Source: Desulfobacteraceae bacterium (lineage in GTDB: Bacteria > Desulfobacterota > Desulfobacteria > Desulfobacterales > ETH-SRB1). From it: DNA of 40,425 nt. Both the position numbers and the translations under genes were made by a program. Shown here one piece after another: positions 10,301 to 18,075 of this stretch (positions within the stretch are counted from its first letter, which is position 1; each line of letters begins with the position of its first letter). Location of the stretch: the NCBI GenBank assembly GCA_028571455.1, contig JAPVVG010000179.1:1-40425 (forward strand), read 5' to 3'. Under the pieces are notes generated by a model. It was not told where the DNA came from and did not search any database. It worked only from the letters and a program-made list of their open reading frames with translations.

Positions 10301-10998
10301 CCCCGGTTAATATCAACGAAGTAAAAAAAGAGCTGGCCGGACATATCAAAAGAAAACCAACTGAAGAAGAGCTGGTTAATTACCTGAATCATCCGGGTGA
10401 TGCCTTAAAACTTATCAAAAATCTGGAAAAATACAGCGATCCTAATGTGCTTCCCGATGATATCTGGTTTGAAGGCCTTGAGCCCGGAGTTGAACGGGAA
10501 TTTCGGACCTCTGATGGAAAAATACATATCATAGAGGTCATGCGTTTAGGCCGCGTAAGCAAAAACGGCACAAGAAGAATACGCTACAAGCTCGATCACG
10601 AAGTTTTTGTTGAAGAAATACAGGTTGAAAAAAGAGCCGTGGAAAAAAAGGGGATGGAAATGGCTGATGAAAATAATCCATATCACATCGGCGCCCCGTT
10701 TGATGCAGATCTATGGCTTGTTCACAAAAAGGCAGGCGATGCTGTGCAGGAAGGTGAAGAGATATTGAACCTCTCCTTAATGAAGGTTGAATACTCTATA
10801 AATTCTCCTGTAAGCGGCGTTGTTAAGCGAGTGCCGGTTTTTGCCGATTACAAAGCAGACAAAAAGATGGTTCCTGTGGCAAAGGGGCAGCTTCTCATGG
10901 AGCTTGCTCCCACTTATAAATGTTGCCCGAATTGCAATGAGCCCATAAAGGAAAAAGACAAATTCTGCTCAAATTGCGGAAACAGATTGTCTGATTAA
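7324..10998 (+). CDS. Pyruvate-carboxylase-like protein (biotin carboxylase - carboxyltransferase - biotinyl domain) with C-terminal zinc ribbon
   Basis: ATP-grasp biotin carboxylase motifs (EGGGGGRGI, NTRLQVEHGITE); carboxyltransferase motifs TPRDITQS, KDMAG, YHRHATDG; biotinyl lysine in LMKVEYSINSPVSG; C-terminal CCPNCNEPIKEKDKFCSNCG. Confidence 0.85.
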   Translation: MDSPVEKLRIGVANRGVPALRIGRTIREMGGIYVAFATEEDKTAPHVSKADKAYTIRTEKGYLDIEQIVRLAIQHDVKALHPGWGFAAENDRFPSLCKENKIIFIGPSEAPMKKLGNKVTARKIAKSVSVPVIPGSDSAVTLEEAKQIALEIGYPVMIKSEGGGGGRGIVIVESPEELEQHFQKASTIAEASFGNPNLYIEKFLSSVRHMEIQAVCDSFGNAAVLDERDCSTQRKNQKLLEITPSPWKGMTSELRKTLKDATLKIISASGYDSIGTFEFLVDEKQNYYFIEANTRLQVEHGITEILYGIDLVEEMIRISFGEKLRLNQEELKPRGFAMQCRINFEDPQNNFQPNAGEITRYLSPGGEGIRLDSCVFYGYEFPKLYDSLASLLMAHGATWEKTLATMQRALSEYFIGGLKTTIPFHKKVISHPKFMTGEVVTKFIDNTPELMSYRETIPEEIRLSNLMAESTAKGFNPYIGLGSYRKFGDSKVGPMFVDVSILAKKAVHDRSYQPPFNPNDHRDKTLNFLRNSEYVEFCNTTPRDITQSETGNRFRLFDDRLVGPLIDRCGYASIENGGGAHYHVAMLGCMTDPWAEAANWNEFAPNTQKLILIRSTNVLGYAPQSREIMKRTGEMIVKHYHVIRCFDFLNHIENMAPFAEIVLNAENRIFQPAISLSWAQGFDVPHYLGALDDILSMVARILECNKDEASKKIIFCLKDMAGVCPPRFIKSLISAILDKYPDLIIQYHRHATDGLAVPALGAAAQAGAKILDVADGPSVRFYGQTAVMPVLAYIEGELGLKTRLDKEKIRETAFVLKQIMPIYDHYCRPTFLGIDHDVTLHGLPGGATSSSQESALKQGYAFLLPSILSVLELYRKLIRYHDVTPGSQITWTNGYMMVVEAYERGGMSEVQRIIKLLKKVTAVEEDELDEQTREDRKILFSHANDALKNLLLGKFGKLPLGWPKQWIYESIFGNKWEEAIANRTEESPLNFLPPVNINEVKKELAGHIKRKPTEEELVNYLNHPGDALKLIKNLEKYSDPNVLPDDIWFEGLEPGVEREFRTSDGKIHIIEVMRLGRVSKNGTRRIRYKLDHEVFVEEIQVEKRAVEKKGMEMADENNPYHIGAPFDADLWLVHKKAGDAVQEGEEILNLSLMKVEYSINSPVSGVVKRVPVFADYKADKKMVPVAKGQLLMELAPTYKCCPNCNEPIKEKDKFCSNCGNRLSD

Positions 10999-11048
10999 AG
11001 CGCCTTCAAACTTTGATGTTCTCGTAAAAAATCCAATATATCCCTTAA

Positions 11049-11150
11049 CCACGCCAGGGGCGTGGCGAAGGCGGGAATCCAATAATTACAGGCTGTTGCA
11101 ATCCATGAGATTGCTTCGTCCGCCAAAGGGCTCTGGCGGACTCGCAATGA
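11049..11150. repeat. REP-like extragenic palindromes (CCACGCC-agg-GGCGTGG; GTCCGCCA-N8-TGGCGGAC within ATTGCTTCG..CTCGCAATGACA)
   Basis: Two perfect inverted repeats (11049-11065; 11118-11141) nested in a dispersed-repeat-like motif. Confidence 0.65.
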
Positions 11151-11255
11151 CAGGAAGAATGTAATTCAGGGGTTTTCGTTCAGACACTAAATAGTCGAGT
11201 CGTCAAGTTGGAAGGTCCTTAAATCAATCGACTGATCAACCACCCGGGCAATTGC

Positions 11256-11268
11256 GGGGCAAAGCCCC
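11256..11268. terminator. GC hairpin GGGGC-AAA-GCCCC just downstream of the last minus-strand gene
   Basis: Perfect 5-bp GC stem 7 bp beyond the phosphoesterase stop; no long T-tract, so terminator function is tentative. Confidence 0.4.
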
Positions 11269-11274
11269 TAAGTT

Positions 11275-12570
11275 CTATTCTTCCCGTTTAAGTGAGCCAC
11301 TCCATGATTCGAAGACAGGCAGACTGGGCTGGTTGGGCTTTTCCTCCGGAGTATAGAACATCATATAGGTCATATCCTTCCAGCCGATGAAGCCACTTCC
11401 ATCAATGCATTCGTGGTATCTTTTACGCCATGTCCCTGTATTAAGGTAAAGATGTTCGAAGATTCTCCCTTCTTCTCTATTCAGGGCAAGCGCTTTTTTT
11501 AGTGGGTCATGGGTGTGCCCCATCACGATGTATTGTATGCGGCTGTCAAGCTTAGAGAAAAGATTTGCCGCTCCTTTAAGCAATTCATCTTCACCAAACA
11601 GGGCCGCGATCTTATCTGCAATGTCCAACAACCTGCCAGTAGAAAAAACCTTGAATTTCTCAAGGAAGTAAAGGACACCCTGTATCTGATCAGCCGTGTC
11701 GAAAGGGTTGTGCCATAGATCGTGACGATCGTACCATTTTTTTACAAATGTCAGCTCTTTAAATTCTTTCACCACTTCGTCAACAGTGTCCTCGATAATC
11801 TCCTTTAGATCCCGGTTGGCCTCCACCTGATAGAGAAGCCATTTCAAGGTCGCTGAGAATGGACGCACATTCTCAATCTCCTGAAAATTTCTTTTCAGAT
11901 TCTCCCGCTCTATTGCGTTCAGATTACCGCTGGCTTCAACATTTTTCATGACTTTATAAGGAAGTTTGGCGATGAGTTCCGTTGTTATGGGGTCGCCGAT
12001 AGGCACAAGCTTGTAGTCTTTATCGGTGTGGCCCGGGCCTCCCTCGTAGTTGAATTTATCAAAGCAATGGCCGTGCAGCGCGTATACCCCATGCTCAGTA
12101 TTGGAAAAGTGGTGCTTGAAATTCTCCGGGTTGCTATCTTTCAAGCCGAGAAGTTCTATCACTTTTCCTTTCAGGTCTTCTATCAACCAGCAGAGCCGGT
12201 CATGATTTCCCGGTATATAGACGGTCTCCACTTCAATATTCCCAAAACGTTTTTCAATAGCAGGCGGATCGAAGAGTTTAAATGTATCCCTGTTTTTTTC
12301 CTCTATCTCGCTTAAGATTGCCCAGGCTTTTTCCCGCATTTTAGCTGTATTGTTTCCCCATGGCCGGTCAACCTCCTCTTCTTTAAACCATTCTTCGGTT
12401 CGAATGATATCAAATATATCACCAAGAAAGACGATCTTTAACTCCTTAGCTTTAGCCTTATCTGCATGAACTTTAACGTTGGCAAGAAAGTTCTCGAAAG
12501 CCGAAGCCGGAATATTATGTTTTCCTGCAGTTTCATCCACAAAATGCAAATCACTGATAAAAACCAGCAT
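11275..12570 (-). CDS. Calcineurin-like metallophosphoesterase
   Basis: Motifs ISDLHF, FLGDIFD, IPGNHDR, LHGHC, MGHTHDP; strong RBS (GGAGGG) before ATG. Confidence 0.85.
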   Translation of the reverse strand: MLVFISDLHFVDETAGKHNIPASAFENFLANVKVHADKAKAKELKIVFLGDIFDIIRTEEWFKEEEVDRPWGNNTAKMREKAWAILSEIEEKNRDTFKLFDPPAIEKRFGNIEVETVYIPGNHDRLCWLIEDLKGKVIELLGLKDSNPENFKHHFSNTEHGVYALHGHCFDKFNYEGGPGHTDKDYKLVPIGDPITTELIAKLPYKVMKNVEASGNLNAIERENLKRNFQEIENVRPFSATLKWLLYQVEANRDLKEIIEDTVDEVVKEFKELTFVKKWYDRHDLWHNPFDTADQIQGVLYFLEKFKVFSTGRLLDIADKIAALFGEDELLKGAANLFSKLDSRIQYIVMGHTHDPLKKALALNREEGRIFEHLYLNTGTWRKRYHECIDGSGFIGWKDMTYMMFYTPEEKPNQPSLPVFESWSGSLKREE

Positions 12571-12590
12571 AATGCCCTCCTTTCAAGTAA

Positions 12591-12607
12591 TTGGGGCAAA
12601 GCCCCAA
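12591..12607. repeat. Palindrome TTGGGGC-AAA-GCCCCAA
   Basis: Perfect inverted repeat 5' of the phosphoesterase gene; near copy of the hairpin at 11256-11268. Confidence 0.7.
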
Positions 12608-12695
12608 GGTTCAGCTATAGACAATGCTTCTGGTAAAAGGTATCTGTCTAATTTCCGGGACGTATTATAATACCTGATTCGTCTGTATAGTCTTC

Positions 12696-13565
12696 TTAAA
12701 CAACCTGAGAAATTTCCTCAATAGCCTTTGCATAGGCTACCGCTAACTCATCAATATCTTTATCTTCCTGTGCCCTTGCCAGATCACTATCATTGTCAAT
12801 AAAAAATGGCTCGGCAATGACGCAGGGGGCGTTGGTGTAACGCAGCAGGTAACCGCCTCGATCTTCACTCGTCTTTGGCTTTATTCCTCTGTCAGGTAGT
12901 TTTAGATGTTCAACAAGATGATTGAGAAGAATTTCGGCCATTTTCTTGCCCTTTTCGGATTTGTGATAGTAAAGTGCTTCGGTACCTGATGCCCTTCCAT
13001 TAAAGGCATTGCAATGAAGACTGACAACAAAATCGGGGTCAAGAGCATTTATGTCGTCCGGCAGCTCCTTGTATGTCCTTCTGTAAATTCGCTGTACTTC
13101 TGCATTTCGGATTTTCTTTTCAATACGAAGGGCTAAATCGTCATTAAAATCAAATTCAGTAAGATTGCTATTCACATTTATAGCTCCGGGAGAACTTTTC
13201 TTATGCCCAATGACCAGGGCACAAAGCTTTTTCAGTGGAGCTATTTCCTGCTCACTTTCCAACTCGGACAGGCGCTCTTGAATCTCCGTTAAGGAAACGA
13301 TGCCCTTTTCTGCAAGCTTTTGAATTAAAGCACCCGTTAAACGGGACAGAATTTCCACTACCTGTGCCGAATAGAAAATCTTGCCGACAAGCTCCCCCTG
13401 GACCAGGGCTGTTTTTCCTAAGTCTTCTTCGGCAACAGGCAGCGCTCCCGATTCAGGTGGCTGTGCTACTCTTTTTGGGAGGGTGGTGAGCAGAATCTTC
13501 CCAGATTCAGTCTTTAGATAACCATCCGGTCTAAGCGTTCCTATAAGCCAATCTTTCGCCGCCAT
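12696..13565 (-). CDS. N-acetylmuramoyl-L-alanine amidase (Amidase_3-like) with N-terminal extension
   Basis: Candidate zinc ligands/catalytic residues in VIGHKKSSPGA, VSLHCNAF, VIAEPFFIDN; overall Amidase_3 pattern in residues ~115-289. Confidence 0.8.
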   Translation of the reverse strand: MAAKDWLIGTLRPDGYLKTESGKILLTTLPKRVAQPPESGALPVAEEDLGKTALVQGELVGKIFYSAQVVEILSRLTGALIQKLAEKGIVSLTEIQERLSELESEQEIAPLKKLCALVIGHKKSSPGAINVNSNLTEFDFNDDLALRIEKKIRNAEVQRIYRRTYKELPDDINALDPDFVVSLHCNAFNGRASGTEALYYHKSEKGKKMAEILLNHLVEHLKLPDRGIKPKTSEDRGGYLLRYTNAPCVIAEPFFIDNDSDLARAQEDKDIDELAVAYAKAIEEISQVV

Positions 13566-13663
13566 TTATTCCTCCTGATTTTCTTGAAAAAGGGCCTCGA
13601 CATTATCTTCCACAACGCCTGAATCGCTGATATGGAGGTTCCTCTTCCCTCAGAGTGTTTCTA

Positions 13664-14749
13664 CTACTTCACCACCTTAATGCTGTATGCGCCTGTTCCG
13701 CTCTGGCTGTCGTAATGTTCAACTCTGACATAGTACATACCAGGTGAAAGGTCTGTAGAAATTTTTGCATTCCAGCCTGTACCACTGTCGTCATCACGCG
13801 CAATCAGCTTTGTTTCATTGTCTGGGCCGTAAAGGGCCATAAGTAAATCCGTGCGGCCTTCCGTTTCAACGGTATATCTTCCTTTCTCGGCAACTATGAA
13901 TTTATAGGAGTCTTTCCGGCCGGGATGAGTGATCTCTGCTTTATGCGGCGCAAAATCAATAACCGGCAACTCAACCGGTCCCTCGACGGGAGGAACAAAA
14001 ATCACAGCAAAGGCTTTCTGGGATCGAAAGTCATCTGTTAGAGGTCCGTATTCATTATACTGAGGCTTCTGGCTTGACCCGATCAACTCGCATATCTTTT
14101 TATGCAAGTCTTGGAAAGTTCCGGCAAAAGTGCCATCCTGCCAGGCTTCACACAAAGCAATAGTGAATGCTCCACCATGCTGGTATCCAGCAGACGTAAA
14201 ACCGTCCCGACATCCTCCGAGATGAATAAGCTGAGCCTTAATATCCACTTCCTCTCTTGGCATCCTTGCTACAGGTCTGAATATGGCCTGTTCATTTACC
14301 GATACCGTCATTCTTCCCCTGTAATTCGTACCGGAATTGCAGCTATCGCTGATCATTACTATACGTACACCGGCTTTGAATCTTGTCAGTGCATAGTGAA
14401 TCTTGTCATCTATTACTTCTCTGTCATATCCAACAAGTGTTTCATCCTTGCCATCCACTTCGTCTCCGTTAAGATCCGGCTGTTGCCCCCCATGCCCCGA
14501 ATAATAGAAAACAAAGATGTCATCAGCGACCAGGTTGTCAGCCGCGCGATAGAGTGAAGATAGGATTATGTTCCGGGTGGCATCAGCGGTCTTCAGTATC
14601 TTAGTATCATAGTCGAGGGATTTCAGAATCCTCTCCATGTTGTCTACATCGAGTTCGCATCCCCAACATCCGCCCGTTCCATCCCATCCGTTGTAAGAGG
14701 CAGGATCTACACTTTTCAGTCCAACCAGCAGAGCATGTCCTTTAGCCAT
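13664..14749 (-). CDS. Caspase-family (peptidase C14 / metacaspase-like) protease with C-terminal PPC-like beta domain
   Basis: MAKGHALLVGLKSVD; catalytic His in FYYSGHGGQQ and Cys in ISDSCNSG; C-terminal SYKFIVAEKGRYTVETEG...MYYVRVEHYDSQSGTGAYSIKVV resembles bacterial pre-peptidase C-terminal domains. Confidence 0.9.
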   Translation of the reverse strand: MAKGHALLVGLKSVDPASYNGWDGTGGCWGCELDVDNMERILKSLDYDTKILKTADATRNIILSSLYRAADNLVADDIFVFYYSGHGGQQPDLNGDEVDGKDETLVGYDREVIDDKIHYALTRFKAGVRIVMISDSCNSGTNYRGRMTVSVNEQAIFRPVARMPREEVDIKAQLIHLGGCRDGFTSAGYQHGGAFTIALCEAWQDGTFAGTFQDLHKKICELIGSSQKPQYNEYGPLTDDFRSQKAFAVIFVPPVEGPVELPVIDFAPHKAEITHPGRKDSYKFIVAEKGRYTVETEGRTDLLMALYGPDNETKLIARDDDSGTGWNAKISTDLSPGMYYVRVEHYDSQSGTGAYSIKVVK

Positions 14750-14875
14750 TTTCTTCCTCCTTTCTGCATTTTTCTATCTTTCCGATCTTTTCTTTCGTTT
14801 TTCTGTGATGTTTACTCTGTCAGATCCTCTCAAATATGATGATAGGACGGCGCCCTTATCATCAGGAATTATTAG

Positions 14876-15037
14876 CTACCGTTTCACTTCGATAATACGT
14901 TCATCTGCTTGACTTACATTTCCAGTATTATCAATAACGCGTAAACGAAAACGATAACGACCTGATTTTAGACGATTTTCAACTTTAAACACCGGTTCAT
15001 CGGTAATAACAGGCTGATTGGGTTGCAATATCGCCAT
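14876..15037 (-). CDS. Small protein equal to the C-terminal half of a PKD/Ig-like domain
   Basis: MAILQPNQPVITDEPVFKVENRLKSGRYRFRLRVIDNTGNVSQADERIIEVKR; likely ATG at 15037, 5 nt after the upstream stop. Confidence 0.65.
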   Translation of the reverse strand: MAILQPNQPVITDEPVFKVENRLKSGRYRFRLRVIDNTGNVSQADERIIEVKR

Positions 15038-15042
15038 AATGA

Positions 15043-15348
15043 TTATTCCAGCAATGTCCATTCATATTTAACGATTTTGCCAGGCGGCACATCACTGGAA
15101 CGTCTCCCATCCAACATAAAACTTTGCCCGGGCTGCACCGACTTTGGCGCTTCCAGTACAGCCGTTGGTCGAATGGTATCCCGAACGATCACATCAACAA
15201 TATCAGGCAAACTGACGTTTCCTGAATCATCTTCGACAACAAGTTGCAACCGATGACGACCTGGCTTAAGGAGCAACTCCTCACTGGAAATCACTTCAAC
15301 CACAGGTTCTTCTGTTATTACTGGTGTGCCTGGTTTAAATACCGGCAT
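15043..15348 (-). CDS. Two half-PKD modules (second half of one domain + first half of the next)
   Basis: N-term GTPVITEEPVVEV...LKPGRHRLQLVVEDDSGNVSLPDIVDVIV; C-term PTAVLEAPKSVQPGQSFMLDGRRSSDVPPGKIVKYEWTLLE*; AAAAGGAG RBS. Confidence 0.65.
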   Translation of the reverse strand: MPVFKPGTPVITEEPVVEVISSEELLLKPGRHRLQLVVEDDSGNVSLPDIVDVIVRDTIRPTAVLEAPKSVQPGQSFMLDGRRSSDVPPGKIVKYEWTLLE

Positions 15349-15363
15349 GATTTTTCTCCTTTT

Positions 15364-16302
15364 TTAATCCACTAAGGTCCATACATAGCGCACGACACTG
15401 CGCCCCTCAAAAGCCATTGAATCTGACCCATCCAATACGAAACTGTGACCATACTCTGAATGAACATCTGTACCCGCATCCGCTACAGGATTGAGTGTTT
15501 CCGCACTTTTTTCTCCCACACGCCACAACAATGCTCTTAATTTTAAATCTGATCCCTTATTATTAAAAAGTCGAATAACGTTCTCATCGTGTAACTCATA
15601 CCAGAATTCGCTGCCCAATCCCAGGCTGGATACTGTTCCCGCAAAAGGCTGGTTTTGTAATTGGACCAACAGATCTAACGAACGTAAATTATGCGCAAGG
15701 TTCTGATCGTTCTTCGCGCTCACTGTCACCCAACCCGAATCAAAATGCGGGTGTAAACGTGACACAACAGGATCGCCATCATAGCGCCAGCGGCCTGCGT
15801 CGTCTTCAAAAAAATTGCCGGTGTGTCCTGCGTTCAGCGGCGGCAAATACCACTGACCTTTTTGAATCACATCAAAGCCGCCTTCCCGTGGGCGTATTTG
15901 TGCGATAGGAATATCATCCTCATGTGACTGGGGCAGTTGGTTTTTAAAACTCAAATTGATGCTGTGCTCGACTTTCACTGGTTGCCCATTAATTTCCTCG
16001 GCTACCTCAGCTTTATATTGAGCGCATAAATAAATCGAGTTTTCCCCGCTGAAAACTATCTCGAGCGTTGCAGGTTCCGACAAAATAATAGGACGCGCCC
16101 ATTGATCGAAGGCCAGTCCAGAACCAACTGCCATGTGGGTTGAATCAATACCGGTGACGCGATATCCCCAACTGACACCGGCAATGCCAAGCGCTAATCG
16201 AAGATGTTGCAACCCTTGCAAGAGATTGTCCTGCAGATAATCCAGATCCTCGCGTCGTACGCGCTGGCCATCATAAAATAAAATTTTCGCCTGTTCCGTC
16301 AT
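15364..16302 (-). CDS. Phage-tail-like appendage/fibre protein ending in the first half of a PKD-like domain
   Basis: N-term ILFYDGQRVRREDLDYLQDNLLQGLQHLRLALG; C-term PVADAGTDVHSEYGHSFVLDGSDSMAFEGRSVVRYVWTLVD*; position after baseplate genes. Confidence 0.65.
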   Translation of the reverse strand: MTEQAKILFYDGQRVRREDLDYLQDNLLQGLQHLRLALGIAGVSWGYRVTGIDSTHMAVGSGLAFDQWARPIILSEPATLEIVFSGENSIYLCAQYKAEVAEEINGQPVKVEHSINLSFKNQLPQSHEDDIPIAQIRPREGGFDVIQKGQWYLPPLNAGHTGNFFEDDAGRWRYDGDPVVSRLHPHFDSGWVTVSAKNDQNLAHNLRSLDLLVQLQNQPFAGTVSSLGLGSEFWYELHDENVIRLFNNKGSDLKLRALLWRVGEKSAETLNPVADAGTDVHSEYGHSFVLDGSDSMAFEGRSVVRYVWTLVD

Positions 16303-16311
16303 TTTTCTGTA

Positions 16312-18051
16312 TTATTCTTCCGCAGTCGTTTGATATTGTATTTTCACATTTTGCAGTGTCATGGTCCCTGCCGCATGCGCCGTTATTTTCATTGTAATTT
16401 GCATTTTTCCATTTTGCGGCGTTAACGTTGGACCTGTGCTGTCACCGGTTTCTTTGTTAAAAAAGGAAAAGGTGACAATATTCACTTCTTCAATTAGATC
16501 AGTGCTTAGTGTTTTACCAGAGACTTCGAGCTCAACAACGGGGGCATCTTCACCCGCAGCAGGTTTTCGTAACTGACGAAATGCTGCTACGAGTTGGCCT
16601 TGTTTGTAAGGAAATTTTTTCCAGCCAGCTCCATGACGATTAAAACAAACATAATTCCCATCCGGTTCGTTAGATTCCAACACGATTCCAGCCGAACCGG
16701 TTTTTGATTTAACAACAAACCAGATATGCCTGCCTGCTGTCGTTTTTAAGGGTTTTGAAAAGAACACATCAAACCACTGGATTTGACTGATAGCCGGTAC
16801 CGCAACTATTTCGGAATGAAGCACCTTTTCTCCCGGCATTCCATTTAAATCCTCAATCAGTTCCAAGGCTAATTCAGCATTGCTGTTAACTTCGGTCAAA
16901 TGCAAACTGATGCCGTGGAATTCCGTACTTTCATTTATGGTAATGCGTTGGGCAATATTAAAGTCCGGCGCTATCCTGGCAACAATATTGTCAAAAACAT
17001 TTGCAATAGACCGCGGAAATGTCCGCCATTCAGGAAAATCGTGGGTAATTTCCATGCTCAAGCCATTCATTTTCCAATTGTCGTTTCCTGGTGCGGGAAA
17101 TTCAAGTATCACTTCTTTATCTTCCTGATGCAAAAAATTGATGGGTAGACGCTTTGACTCATTCCATTGAGCGGTGGCGACGAGATCGTACAAAAGCTGA
17201 GGGCTTTCCAGCTTAATCACACCAGGAAGATCTGTGGTTACTGTCAACGGTATGCTGTCAACAGTCGTCACACCGCTATCAGTCAATTTATCTATGTAAG
17301 CATTCACCTCGGCAGAGAAATCCGGCAATGATTGTTCGCCGATCATTTCACCGGCATGAGTAAAAAATGGCGGGTGATCGGCAACAGCGACACGGACATT
17401 GAGTGGACAGGTATTACTCTTGATTGATATATAGTCCAGAACTTCATCGATAATTGTTCGATCACCGTCCCCAGGCTCAGAGATATCACCAGACAATTGT
17501 ACAAATAGTTTTGCTGTTTCCGTTTCCGGAAAGTTGACCAGCGTTTTTCCTGTTGAATCCGGTTCAGGTTTGTCTTTATTAAATGGAAATAATGGCTTTT
17601 CACCAAATTCAATGCCCATCCACGGTAACACCAGCGTAATCTTCAATTCAGCATTAAGAGTATCCGTAATCTGGAGCGCGCTAACTTTGCGCATGCCTCC
17701 GAAATCGATAACAAAAGCTTTATTGGAATCAGAATCCAATTGAGTTGGTTCTGCACCGGTGGAATATTCAATACCACTGGCCCGTACACTGGCACAGGAG
17801 AAGGTACGCAACGGCCCTGAATAGGCGCTGCCTTTTATAGAGGCAGTTGCTAATCGTACCCTGGCATTGTTTGGAATCTGGCCCGGCAACTGTAATGTTG
17901 TATTCCCTGAAGCAGCGTCTAAATTGAGCGTAAAATAGTCAGACATATAGCCAGCGGCATCCCATTGGCGCCTGGCTTCTATTATTTCTGCTACGACTGC
18001 GTTAGTAGCAACTCCGTTCGTTGAATAGACTATTTTACCCGTATCTATCAT
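16312..18051 (-). CDS. Putative tail appendage / receptor-binding protein with beta-sandwich-like region
   Basis: Location in baseplate/fibre block; segment FNIAQRITINESTEFHGISLHL...MPGEKVLHSEI...GRHIWFVVKS resembles jelly-roll or choice-of-anchor-type domains. Confidence 0.5.
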   Translation of the reverse strand: MIDTGKIVYSTNGVATNAVVAEIIEARRQWDAAGYMSDYFTLNLDAASGNTTLQLPGQIPNNARVRLATASIKGSAYSGPLRTFSCASVRASGIEYSTGAEPTQLDSDSNKAFVIDFGGMRKVSALQITDTLNAELKITLVLPWMGIEFGEKPLFPFNKDKPEPDSTGKTLVNFPETETAKLFVQLSGDISEPGDGDRTIIDEVLDYISIKSNTCPLNVRVAVADHPPFFTHAGEMIGEQSLPDFSAEVNAYIDKLTDSGVTTVDSIPLTVTTDLPGVIKLESPQLLYDLVATAQWNESKRLPINFLHQEDKEVILEFPAPGNDNWKMNGLSMEITHDFPEWRTFPRSIANVFDNIVARIAPDFNIAQRITINESTEFHGISLHLTEVNSNAELALELIEDLNGMPGEKVLHSEIVAVPAISQIQWFDVFFSKPLKTTAGRHIWFVVKSKTGSAGIVLESNEPDGNYVCFNRHGAGWKKFPYKQGQLVAAFRQLRKPAAGEDAPVVELEVSGKTLSTDLIEEVNIVTFSFFNKETGDSTGPTLTPQNGKMQITMKITAHAAGTMTLQNVKIQYQTTAEE

Positions 18052-18075
18052 TACCGACTAGTTTCCTGTATTTTT

